Origin: CAZGNZ01 sp964527215
Lineage (GTDB): Bacteria; Fidelibacterota; Marinisomatia; SCGC-AAA003-L08; JACNLC01
DNA length: 64,000 bases
Reading direction: 5' to 3'
Assembly: GCA_964527215.1 (NCBI GenBank)
Contig: CAZGNZ010000008.1
Span: 1 to 64,000, forward strand
The position numbers were made by a program, and so were the translations under genes. Below are positions 36,764 to 46,066 of this stretch, piece by piece; position 1 is the stretch's first letter, and the number at the start of each line of letters is the position of its first letter. The notes under the pieces are model-generated. The model was not told the origin of the DNA. It did not search any database and saw only the letters and a program-made list of their open reading frames with translations.

Positions 36764-36772
36764 GATAATTGA

Positions 36773-37735
36773 ATGACAGTGCATGTGAAAAGAGCAGCAT
36801 TCTTCACGATTATTTTCCTTGTTCTCTCATGGGGGACATCCCGTTTATTCGACAGGATTATCCTGCACGACAGTCTGATTCTCCGCACGGAAAGACAGTT
36901 CCAGGCCTTTGAAGATCCGCTGTACTATCTGTTCTGCGGCACATCTCACGTGAAAAATTCCATCAATCCGGACATCATCCCTAATTCGTTCAATTACACA
37001 TACATGGGGGAAAACTACGTTCAGACCTACTACAAGCTGAAATACCTTCTGGAGAATGATCCGCGGATACAGGATACCCGGGCCGTATTCCTGCCTTTCG
37101 ACATGACCAGTTTCTCCCCAATGACGGCAGATATATTCGAACCCACCGTATACTGGAACCGCTTCATCAACTGGATTGAACTTGGAAAGCAGCGGGGCCG
37201 GCTGATCGAGTATGCCCTGAAGCCCATTGAAGCCGGTCTGTTCTCCTATTTCAAAGGGGCACAATTTATTCATGACTATGCACTGATTCGAAAAAGCGGC
37301 AGCCGCCTTCCCAAGCTCCTTAACGGCTTTCGACCGCGATTCAAGAGTTTTGAGGATATCGACGACCACAGAGCAGATGCGGAGTATCGCGCTGATAAAT
37401 ATTTCCACAGCACTGAAATCCAGAATGATGAGATGGCCGAGCATTTTCTGAAATGCCTGGAGCTGTTGAAGCAATATGAAAAAAAAGCCGTGATTATTCA
37501 ATTCCCGGTGTCGTTGGAATTCTATGAGGCCGCCCATGAATTTATTCCTGACAACCGGTTTGAATCAGACCTCCTTAAGCGCGCAGAACAGATTACTGAT
37601 CTTACCATCCTGGATTATCGCGATCTCTTCTTTAATCAGAACGATCATTTTGAAAATTCCGATCATATCAATGTAAAGGGCGCTGAGAAAATCAGTAAAT
37701 TGATCCACAACGAAATTCAGGAGATGCATCTGTAG
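36773..37735 (+). CDS. membrane-anchored SGNH-like acyltransfer partner 2
   Basis: A 320-residue paralogue of the protein at 29030: one N-terminal membrane helix (FFTIIFLVLSWGTSRLF), CGTSHVKNSINP with Ser58 in GTSH (56-59), and SDHINVKGA with Asp297/His298 near the C-terminus. The GDSH of partner 1 is GTSH here. It is predicted to act outside the inner membrane with MBOAT2, whose gene ends 9 bp upstream. AGGA 7 nt before the ATG supports the start. Confidence 0.75.
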   Translation: MTVHVKRAAFFTIIFLVLSWGTSRLFDRIILHDSLILRTERQFQAFEDPLYYLFCGTSHVKNSINPDIIPNSFNYTYMGENYVQTYYKLKYLLENDPRIQDTRAVFLPFDMTSFSPMTADIFEPTVYWNRFINWIELGKQRGRLIEYALKPIEAGLFSYFKGAQFIHDYALIRKSGSRLPKLLNGFRPRFKSFEDIDDHRADAEYRADKYFHSTEIQNDEMAEHFLKCLELLKQYEKKAVIIQFPVSLEFYEAAHEFIPDNRFESDLLKRAEQITDLTILDYRDLFFNQNDHFENSDHINVKGAEKISKLIHNEIQEMHL

Positions 37736-37770
37736 CGCCGATGCGCTGGCACCGCTGTTAAAAGCAACCA

Positions 37771-38742
37771 ATGGCTGTTTATTTAAAAAAACTGACTCTG
37801 TTCCTCCTGCTGTTCTGTACGGTCTCGTTCTGCTACAGTTATCTGTTCAGTACCCATATTCTCCGCGGCAGTCTGGTTTTCAGAGAGGATGCCCAGTTTC
37901 AGGCATATCCCGATACGATGAAACACCTGCTTTTGGGCACGTCTCATGTAAAAAATTCACTCAATCCGGGAATAATCGGAAATTCCTTCAATTATGCTCA
38001 TGGTGCAGAGAACACCATCCAGACCTACCATAAACTTAAATATATTCTGAACCGGTCCGATCGGACTGATCAGATTGAGACGGTGGTGCTGCCGCTGGAT
38101 CTCGCCACTTTTCTCTCCACGCGCGAGGATATTTTCTCGCCAACGGCCTATTGGGTAAAGTATATTGATTTTATAAAACTTGGATGGGAAAAAGGGAAAC
38201 CGCTGACCTACGCCTCAAAACCGATTGAAGCCCGATTGTTCTCTTTCTTCAAAAACGGTCAGTTCATGATTGACTACGTACAGAAAAAAATTGGCATTGA
38301 AAAGCCCAGTAAACTGATTCACGGCCACAAACCTCGATTTGGCGATTTTTCAAAAACCGCTGATCGCGTCAAGGAAGCCCGCCATCAGGCTGGAATATAT
38401 TTCAGGAAAGATGCTGTGAATATCGCTCCGGAGATGGTGCAATACTATGCTGATGCCGTTGATCTCGCTTTGGCGCATGGTAAACAGGTTGTTTTGATCA
38501 AATTTCCTCTAACGCGCGAATATGTTGAAACCGCCATGACCTTTTTCCCTGACGGGCCGGCAGACAATGACATATTTGAACGCTGGAAAGAAAACCCGAA
38601 TGTGCGCATCTTCGACTTCAGGAGTCTGTATTTCGATCAGAATTCCCTTTTTGACAATTCCGATCATCTGAACCATAAAGGCGCCGCCCAATTCAGCAGC
38701 CTGGTCAATACAATCCTGAACCCGCACCACAAAAACAACTGA
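37771..38742 (+). CDS. membrane-anchored SGNH-like acyltransfer partner 3
   Basis: A 323-residue paralogue of partner 2, from which it probably arose by tandem duplication: N-terminal membrane helix (LTLFLLLFCTVSFCYSYLF), GTSHVKNSLNP with Ser58, and NSDHLNHKGA with Asp298/His299. It lies 35 bp after partner 2 and 114 bp before the polyketide synthase, in the same direction. Two SGNH partners for one MBOAT gene suggests either two acceptor positions or a heteromeric acyltransfer complex. Confidence 0.75.
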   Translation: MAVYLKKLTLFLLLFCTVSFCYSYLFSTHILRGSLVFREDAQFQAYPDTMKHLLLGTSHVKNSLNPGIIGNSFNYAHGAENTIQTYHKLKYILNRSDRTDQIETVVLPLDLATFLSTREDIFSPTAYWVKYIDFIKLGWEKGKPLTYASKPIEARLFSFFKNGQFMIDYVQKKIGIEKPSKLIHGHKPRFGDFSKTADRVKEARHQAGIYFRKDAVNIAPEMVQYYADAVDLALAHGKQVVLIKFPLTREYVETAMTFFPDGPADNDIFERWKENPNVRIFDFRSLYFDQNSLFDNSDHLNHKGAAQFSSLVNTILNPHHKNN

Positions 38743-38856
38743 TCAGGGAAACAACACTTTTCTTTTTGAATCAGACACTGATCCTGCCTATTATCAGTCG
38801 ATGGACGCTTAAAAAATCTTCCTAATTCAACACAAAACCGCACAGCCAAACCAACT

Positions 38857-41800
38857 ATGAATACAACTTCAAACCGAACCGTTTTTATCTTTTCCGGCAT
38901 TGCCAGTCAGTGGGTGACGATGGGTCAGGAACTGCTTGCAGAGAATCCCATATTCAGAACGTCAATCGAGAACAGTGACAGAATCTTCAAATCGATCAGC
39001 GGATGGTCGATTCTGGAGGAACTGAAAAAAAACCGGGATGAATCCCTGCTGAATGACACTGCTATTGCACATCCCTGCATCACGGCAATGCAGATTGGGA
39101 TTGCTGCAATCCTGAAAAACTGGGGCATTGAACCGGATGCCATCATGGGTCACAGTGCCGGGGAAGTGGTTTCTGCCCACACTGCGGGTATACTCGCCCC
39201 GGAAGATACGTTCAAACTGGCAGATATACACGTGAAACTGATCCAGAATATCACCGTCAGCGCATCCATGGCACATGTTTCCCTGTCCGCTCCCCAGATA
39301 CGCGACGTGCTGCATGATTTCGGTGACAGCATTGAGATCGCTGCCGAAAACAGTCCTAAAGCCACGCTGCTGAGCGGGAATCCGGATGAAATCAGGGCGC
39401 TGGTCAAACACCTGGAGGAAAAGCAGATATTCTGCCGAATCCTGAATTCTGACATCCCGTTTCACAACAGATCCATTGAACCGTATCTGGAAGATTACGC
39501 GCAAACGGTCAAAGCACTGGACATCAAAAAAGCCCATACTCCCATCTATTCCTGTAATCATGGAGAAATCGGCAGGGAGAATCCATATGATCATCAGTAC
39601 TGGCCTCACCATCTGCGTGATCCGATCATGTTCCGCCGCATTATGGAAAAAATGATTGCCGACGGGTACCGCACGTTTGTCGAAATCGGACCGCACCCCG
39701 TACTGTCAACCTTGATGGAAGAGACCCTCCATCATTCCGGAGTTTCCGACTATCACGTCATACCTACCCTAAAGCGGGATGAGGCTGAATACCCATGCCT
39801 GATTCATGCCCTGCAGCACCTCATCGACAGTGGATATCCTGTCAGCATGGAAAAGCTGGACAGCACGGCCAGAGCCGCATTGGAAGAAAACCGGTTGAAT
39901 ACTGCTTCCGGACATGAGGAAAGCACATTGATCCGGCATCTGAAAAAAACCGGTGATCCACAGCGGCTGGAAGAACTGAAAGAGCAGATCCACAGCGCGG
40001 TTCAGGAAGTTACGGACGGAAAAATCAGCAGCAGAGGTCATGTTTCCGGTTTTTTTGACATGGGGCTTGATTCGCTGACGGCGGTGCAGCTGCGCAATGT
40101 TCTGAATTCCCGCCTAAGCCTGAACCTGCCAGTAAGCATGGCATTTGATTATCCCGATGTAGAGCGGCTTGCGGTGTACCTGAATTCAAAATTTGTCAAA
40201 AAATACATGAAGCCTGATCGGAAACAAAGCGCTGATCCCGGCAGGCATTCCGACCGATCTCAGTTTCGGGATGATCCCATTGCCGTCATCGGGATGGGCT
40301 GCCGCTTTCCCGGCGGTGCCAATAGTCCGGATGCATTCTGGAAAATGCTTCTGGATGGGCGGCATGCCGTATCAGAAATCCCCAAAGACCGCTTTGATGC
40401 GGATCAGTTTTACTCTGAAGACCGCGATGCTCAGGGGAAAATGTTCATGCGCCACGGCAGTTTTCTGGAAGATGTAGATATAAAAACATTTGACGCCGGA
40501 TTTTTCAAAATCTCACCCAGAGAAGCTGCTGCCATGGACCCCCAGCAGAGACTGCTTCTGGAAACAGCATGGGAAACCCTGGAATATGCCGGGCTGGTTC
40601 CGGAAGTATTGAACGGCAGACGAATCGGAGTATATATCGGTATCGGCGGAGACGATTACAAAGGGGCACATCTCTGGTCGGATGACCTGACAGACATCGA
40701 TATCTATTCCGCACCCGGATCGATGTTCAGTTCGGCGGGGGGACGGATCTCGTACTTTTTCGGCTTTCAGGGACCGAATATTTCGGTGGAAACGGCCTGT
40801 TCAGGATCGCTGACGGCCACCCATCTTGCAATTCAGGCACTGCGCTCGGGTGATTGCGAGATGGCGCTTGCAGGCGGTGTAAACTGTCTGCTGTCCCCCA
40901 ATCTTTTTGTTTATTTTTCCAAATTCGGTGCCATGTCACCTGACGGTATTTCCCGAACTTTCGATGCCGGTGCAAACGGGTTCAGTCGCGGCGAGGGATG
41001 CGGACTGGTACTCCTCCAGCCGCTGAAGAAAGCGGAAAAAGCAGGCCATAACATTCTGGCAGTGCTGCGCGGATCTGCCATCAATCAGGACGGTGCCAGC
41101 ACCAGCTTTGTGGCACCCAACGGACTGGCACAGCAGGATGTGGTTCGGCAGGCTTTGGCCAATGCCGGACTCGAGCCTGAAGATATTGACTACATCGAAG
41201 CCCATGGTACGGGAACCGCTTTGGGGGATCCCATCGAAATGGGAGCATTGAGTGAAGTTTTCAGCGACAGCCATACCGCGGAACATCCCCTGTATGTCGG
41301 GTCGGTAAAAACCAATATCGGACATACTGAACCGGCGTCCGGCATCGCCAGTCTGATCAAGAATGTCTTTGCGCTGAAAAATCGCCGAATACCAGCCCAT
41401 CTGCACCTGAAAAATCCGTCACCGCATATTTCATGGGATTCCATCCCCATTCGGGTTCCCACTGAAATGATGGACTGGCCGAAAAATAATCACCCGGCAG
41501 CATCTGGAATCAGCGCTTTTGGTTTCAGCGGAACCAATGCCCATATTATCGTTCAGGAGCATGTCTCAAACGACGAACCCGACCTTCAGACCATGCCGCC
41601 TCAGACCGTCATCACCGTTAGCGGTCAGTCCACGGCTGCACTGTCCGATTACGCTCGAAAGTACGCTGACTTCCTGTCCAATGCATTCGATGGCGATCTG
41701 CCGGATGTGAGTTATACCGCCAACTGCTGCCGGACCCATTTTAAGAAACGTCTCAGTGTGACTGGTACTTCTGCAAAAGAGCTGGTAAAGCCGCTGCAGC

Positions 41801-44800
41801 AGTTTGCTGAAACTTCAGAAGCATCCGGAGCACTCCAGCTCGGATCATGTCAGTACGCCAACGGCGAGATTGTATTTCTCTTTACCGGGCAGGGCTCACA
41901 GTATGTTGGTATGGGTCAGAAACTTTATGAGCATTTTCCTGCCTACCGTGAAGCATTTGACCGCTGCGATGATCTCTTTCAGCCGATCCTGAAACTCCGC
42001 CTGTCGGACTTGATATTTGATGACCCTGATGATCCGGAACTGGTGAATCAGACCAACTTCACCCAGCCGCTGATATTCACCATTCAAATCGCTCTCACTG
42101 CTCTGTGGAATTCATGGGGAATACGGCCGGATGCGGTGGTCGGACACAGCATTGGTGAATATGCTGCAGCCGTTTCTGCCGGTGTTTTCACTCTCGAAGA
42201 TGCCGTTAAACTGGTGGCTGCCCGCGGACGCGTCATGCATGAAGCACCCGGAGACGGAGTGATGGCGGCAGTATTCGGCACAGAGGAGGAAATTCAGCCC
42301 AATCTCAACGGATTTGAATCTCAAGTCTCCATTGCCACCATAAACTCGGTTTCAAACGTGGTTGTGTCCGGAGAACGGCAGGCAGTGGATGAAGTTCTGA
42401 AACGCTGCCGGGACGCCGGTTATCGATCGAAGTCGCTGGCGGTGTCGCATGCCTTCCATTCACCCCTGATGGATCCGGCAGTGGAGGAATTTCGGAAAAC
42501 CGCTGAATCCTGCATGTATCACGATCCGACATTGAAATTCATATCATGTGTTTCCGGAAAGGAAGCGGAGAGCGGTGAAATCAGTCAGGCATCGTACTGG
42601 TGTGATCATATTCGAAATGCCGTCCGTTTTAATGATTCCGTCCAGTACCTGCTGCGGAATGATTTCAAAATTTTCCTGGAAATCGGTGCCCACCCCATAT
42701 TGACCGCGCTGGTAAAGCAGGGTCTGGAAGACCGCCAAGGACTCCTTCTGCCATCCTTGAGACGCGGACAACCGGATCTTCATGTAATATTCAGTGCTCT
42801 GGGTCAGGCCCACTGCGAGGGTCTTCCGGTCGAGTGGAATGCGCTCCATGAAACCTGGCCTGCCCACAGAGTCCCTGTTCCGACCTACCCGTTTCAGCGC
42901 AAGGAATTCTGGAAGTCTCCCAACGCTGCCGGACGCGTACTCAATCTAAAAGCAGGGATTACCAGTACTCCGGTATCAGAAACCGCACTCGGAACAGGTC
43001 CCGTTGGAGAAACGGATGTTCCCGGACTTATGTACCAGCTCCGCTGGCAGGAAGCGGATAACGAGCCGGTCGTGCTTCCGTCCAAAAAAGGGAAAATTTC
43101 CCGATGGCTGAATAAACTTTCTGACGACAACACGGAATTTGACATCCGTAACTGGATTGTGTTTTCCAAATCATCTGAAATCGCGGACAGAATCGTTTCC
43201 GCCCTGCAGGCTTTCAATCAGAACACCATCCTGGTGACACCCGGCGATGGCTGGCGTAAAGGCAGTTCATCCTTCCAAATCAATCCCGAAAGCAGGTCGG
43301 ATTACGACAAGCTGTGGAAAAACCTTTCGGATATTGAAAATCCCCGTGTTCTGAATCTTTGGTCACTGCAGGATCCCGAACAATGCGGTGAAATTGCTGA
43401 CCTGGAATCAGATTTCCAGCGCAAACTGTACACTGAGAGCCTGAACCTGATCCAGTCCGCACTGGAGCACTCCCTGCTTCAGGATATGGTCTGGATAACC
43501 CAGTCCGCCTGGCGGATCAGCAGCGGTGACCAGGTCAGTCCCGGTCAGACTGGAATATGGGGATTCCTGAATACCGTTGACCTTGAGTTTCCCGATATTC
43601 TGAACTTGCGCATCGATATTCCGTTCGATCCTGATGACGGAGATTTGGGAAGCCTGACGTCCATACTGCTGAAAGAGCAGAGCGACTCACGGCTGGGAGT
43701 TCGGGGTGACAAGACCTATTGTGCCCGAATAGAAAAAGCAGCCGTTCCTGACCCCCGCCCGGAATCGGTCCAAATCAGTGAAAATGCCAGCTACCTCATC
43801 GTGGGCGGCCTGGGTGATTTGGGTCGCGAAGCGGCTCAATGGCTCATTCGAAACGGTGCACGTCATTTGATCCTTACCGGCCGCAGAGAGCTGAATGCGG
43901 ATCTGGAGTCGAAAATTCAGTCATTGTCTTCGGACGGTGCGGTAATTCGGTATTTCAGTCTTGACATTGCCGATTCCGCCGCGATGAATGACCTGTTTCA
44001 GGAAATCCGGCAGGATACCCCCGAGCTCAAAGGCATCATCCATGCAGCCGGTGTGGTTTCGGACGAAACGCTGCTGACCCAGACCTGGGAAAAGTTTGAA
44101 TATGTATTTGCACCCAAAGTCTGGGGCGGATGGAATCTGCATCAGCAGTCCCTGAAGCATGCCCTCGATTTCTTTGTGCTCTATTCGTCCGCCAGCTCAT
44201 TACTGGGTAATGCCAATAATGCCAATTATGCTGCAGCCAATGCCTGTCTGGACGGTCTGGCTGAGATGCGCCGCGGAATGGACCTGCCGGCGGTGAGTAT
44301 ATCCTGGGGACCCTGGGCAAACATCGGAATGGCTGCCAATCTGGAAATTACTCCGGAGGTTTTTGCACGGCTGGGGTATCATGCCCTGGAACCGAAGACG
44401 GCCATCGCCGGTCTGGAACATATCCTGAACATGAATTACAATGCTGCGCTGGTGATGGATGTGGACTGGTCACGCTATGCGGCAGTGCTGGGGAGCCGGA
44501 TTCAGAAACAGTATTTCGGATCGGTGGCAGTTTCTGGTAAGGAACAGACAAAAGACGTATCCAGCGACAAACCATCCATTCTGACAGAACTGAGCGGAAT
44601 GTCAGGAAAAGAGCAGACAGAGCGGGTACAGCAGTTCCTGCAGGAAATCGCGCACCGCATCATCGGGTTTGGCGAGCCGGAGGATATTGATATCGGAACG
44701 CCGCTTCTGGATCAGGGATTTGATTCCTTGATGGCAGTGGAATTCCGAACCACGGTCAATGACGAATTCGACTACAATTTCAATCAGGCTGTATTTTTCA

Positions 44801-44856
44801 GACATCCCACAATTATGGAACTGACGGAACTGATTTTGACCACGGTACTGAAATAG
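38857..44856 (+). CDS. type I polyketide synthase: AT-ACP-KS-AT-KR-ACP
   Basis: This is a 1999-residue type I PKS. Loading part: AT1 (1-330; GHSAG with Ser100, His203) and ACP1 (about 376-445, Ser406). Extension module: KS (about 471-905; Cys648 in ETACSGS, His783 in EAHGTG, His823 in NIGHTE), AT2 (about 1003-1310; GHSIG Ser1098, Arg1123, HAFH 1198-1201), KR with its structural subdomain (about 1390-1825; GGLGDLG 1650-1656, Tyr1791) and ACP2 (Ser1957). There is no DH, ER or thioesterase. HAFH predicts malonyl-CoA for AT2. AT1 has His125 where AT2 has the carboxylate-binding Arg, so AT1 probably loads a monocarboxylic starter. Expected product: a starter extended by two carbons with a beta-hydroxyl, left on ACP2. 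No ribosome site is seen before the ATG. Confidence 0.95.
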   Translation: MNTTSNRTVFIFSGIASQWVTMGQELLAENPIFRTSIENSDRIFKSISGWSILEELKKNRDESLLNDTAIAHPCITAMQIGIAAILKNWGIEPDAIMGHSAGEVVSAHTAGILAPEDTFKLADIHVKLIQNITVSASMAHVSLSAPQIRDVLHDFGDSIEIAAENSPKATLLSGNPDEIRALVKHLEEKQIFCRILNSDIPFHNRSIEPYLEDYAQTVKALDIKKAHTPIYSCNHGEIGRENPYDHQYWPHHLRDPIMFRRIMEKMIADGYRTFVEIGPHPVLSTLMEETLHHSGVSDYHVIPTLKRDEAEYPCLIHALQHLIDSGYPVSMEKLDSTARAALEENRLNTASGHEESTLIRHLKKTGDPQRLEELKEQIHSAVQEVTDGKISSRGHVSGFFDMGLDSLTAVQLRNVLNSRLSLNLPVSMAFDYPDVERLAVYLNSKFVKKYMKPDRKQSADPGRHSDRSQFRDDPIAVIGMGCRFPGGANSPDAFWKMLLDGRHAVSEIPKDRFDADQFYSEDRDAQGKMFMRHGSFLEDVDIKTFDAGFFKISPREAAAMDPQQRLLLETAWETLEYAGLVPEVLNGRRIGVYIGIGGDDYKGAHLWSDDLTDIDIYSAPGSMFSSAGGRISYFFGFQGPNISVETACSGSLTATHLAIQALRSGDCEMALAGGVNCLLSPNLFVYFSKFGAMSPDGISRTFDAGANGFSRGEGCGLVLLQPLKKAEKAGHNILAVLRGSAINQDGASTSFVAPNGLAQQDVVRQALANAGLEPEDIDYIEAHGTGTALGDPIEMGALSEVFSDSHTAEHPLYVGSVKTNIGHTEPASGIASLIKNVFALKNRRIPAHLHLKNPSPHISWDSIPIRVPTEMMDWPKNNHPAASGISAFGFSGTNAHIIVQEHVSNDEPDLQTMPPQTVITVSGQSTAALSDYARKYADFLSNAFDGDLPDVSYTANCCRTHFKKRLSVTGTSAKELVKPLQQFAETSEASGALQLGSCQYANGEIVFLFTGQGSQYVGMGQKLYEHFPAYREAFDRCDDLFQPILKLRLSDLIFDDPDDPELVNQTNFTQPLIFTIQIALTALWNSWGIRPDAVVGHSIGEYAAAVSAGVFTLEDAVKLVAARGRVMHEAPGDGVMAAVFGTEEEIQPNLNGFESQVSIATINSVSNVVVSGERQAVDEVLKRCRDAGYRSKSLAVSHAFHSPLMDPAVEEFRKTAESCMYHDPTLKFISCVSGKEAESGEISQASYWCDHIRNAVRFNDSVQYLLRNDFKIFLEIGAHPILTALVKQGLEDRQGLLLPSLRRGQPDLHVIFSALGQAHCEGLPVEWNALHETWPAHRVPVPTYPFQRKEFWKSPNAAGRVLNLKAGITSTPVSETALGTGPVGETDVPGLMYQLRWQEADNEPVVLPSKKGKISRWLNKLSDDNTEFDIRNWIVFSKSSEIADRIVSALQAFNQNTILVTPGDGWRKGSSSFQINPESRSDYDKLWKNLSDIENPRVLNLWSLQDPEQCGEIADLESDFQRKLYTESLNLIQSALEHSLLQDMVWITQSAWRISSGDQVSPGQTGIWGFLNTVDLEFPDILNLRIDIPFDPDDGDLGSLTSILLKEQSDSRLGVRGDKTYCARIEKAAVPDPRPESVQISENASYLIVGGLGDLGREAAQWLIRNGARHLILTGRRELNADLESKIQSLSSDGAVIRYFSLDIADSAAMNDLFQEIRQDTPELKGIIHAAGVVSDETLLTQTWEKFEYVFAPKVWGGWNLHQQSLKHALDFFVLYSSASSLLGNANNANYAAANACLDGLAEMRRGMDLPAVSISWGPWANIGMAANLEITPEVFARLGYHALEPKTAIAGLEHILNMNYNAALVMDVDWSRYAAVLGSRIQKQYFGSVAVSGKEQTKDVSSDKPSILTELSGMSGKEQTERVQQFLQEIAHRIIGFGEPEDIDIGTPLLDQGFDSLMAVEFRTTVNDEFDYNFNQAVFFRHPTIMELTELILTTVLK

Positions 44857-44890
44857 TACTTCCCGTAAAACTGTCGTATTCTCGGATAAA

Positions 44891-46060
44891 TCACTCACCC
44901 TGCTCTTCGTCTGCTGCAGCTGCAGGAGATGACTGCATGGCGTGCCAGTAAGCCGATATCAGATTCCGGACATAAACCGTTTCCCTGAGCAGTTCCCGAT
45001 TATCACTTGTTGAGGCAATGACTTCAGGAGTGGCACCGTGCTGATAGAAAAATATATTTTTCCCCAGATACTGGGCTTCCAGAATAATCAGAGGACAGTT
45101 CTCATACCACAATGACGGAAAAACCAGAGTTTCCGACCGACTGAGATAGGCCATTGCAGTGAGATGATCCAGCGGTCCGATAACATCAATGTGGGATGAC
45201 AGGTTTTTTTCAGTGATCAGCCGATTCAGCCGGGTAACATATTCTCTGTCCCCGCTTCCCACTACTGCCATTTTTCCGAACAGTTCAAAACTGTAGGTAT
45301 CTCTGATAAAATGGATCATCCCCTTTTCAGGGGTCAGGCGTCCAATGAAAATACTCTTGTAGCCGCCGGGAACGGATTCCGCTATTCGGTTGATTTCATC
45401 CATCTGCTCTTCCAGTTCAAACGCCGGATTATGGACCGTCATTATCGGTCGGTCCGGAAGCAGCAGCTGGTGTTTCAAATGCAGAAACCGGGATGGTGCA
45501 ATAAACAGATCGATGGTTTCCAGCACGTTCATCATATTGTACCATACTTCATGCTGAAGAAATTTCAGTATATCGAACACAAAATTTCTAGGATCGCAGC
45601 GTTTAACCAGGATTTTGTAAAATCGTCCGTAATTGCATTCTTCACAGATTTCCGGTTTCTGTCCAATCCATCGAATATAGGCATTGTTGGCGCACAGCAG
45701 ATGATAATCATGCAGGGTGATCACCACGCTGAATCCATACTTCGGTTTCAGATGGCGGAGTGCCAGCAGGATGCCCGGACTCAGTTTGTGATAGATATTG
45801 TGCAGGTGGACAATATTGGGATGAAATTCGCGGATTTTTTTCCTGATTCCAAGATAATGCTTTAGGGAGAACAGGTAACCCGGCAGATCTTTCAGGGTGG
45901 GTGCGGGGTTTTTTCGCCCATAGTACGCAGCTGTGGGGATGCCCTGTTCCTTCAGAAGTTCACTGGTCCTGCGAAACACCAGTTCTGCCCCTCCGCCTTC
46001 CAGTGCATCATTTACCTGCAGAACACGCAGTTCCACCGGAGAATTTGGTTGATCACTCAC
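44891..46060 (-). CDS. GT4-family glycosyltransferase
   Basis: This 389-residue GT-B enzyme has an N-terminal acceptor domain with VNDALEGGGAELVFRRTSELL and NIVHLHNIYHKLSPGI. The C-terminal donor domain includes FIGRLTPEKGMIHFIRD (about 240) and a GT4 Glu-rich site (FPSLWYENCPLIILEAQYLGK). It probably adds a sugar to the lipid-linked repeat unit. The start is GTG at 46060. It is the last gene of the long minus-strand operon and converges on the PKS gene with a 34 bp gap. Confidence 0.9.
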   Translation of the reverse strand: MSDQPNSPVELRVLQVNDALEGGGAELVFRRTSELLKEQGIPTAAYYGRKNPAPTLKDLPGYLFSLKHYLGIRKKIREFHPNIVHLHNIYHKLSPGILLALRHLKPKYGFSVVITLHDYHLLCANNAYIRWIGQKPEICEECNYGRFYKILVKRCDPRNFVFDILKFLQHEVWYNMMNVLETIDLFIAPSRFLHLKHQLLLPDRPIMTVHNPAFELEEQMDEINRIAESVPGGYKSIFIGRLTPEKGMIHFIRDTYSFELFGKMAVVGSGDREYVTRLNRLITEKNLSSHIDVIGPLDHLTAMAYLSRSETLVFPSLWYENCPLIILEAQYLGKNIFFYQHGATPEVIASTSDNRELLRETVYVRNLISAYWHAMQSSPAAAADEEQGE

Positions 46061-46066
46061 GCTGGT

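Noticed and set aside
44857..44890. A bidirectional terminator between the PKS and the converging glycosyltransferase gene
   Set aside because: The 34 bp gap has no stable hairpin followed by a T run, so no terminator can be claimed from the sequence.
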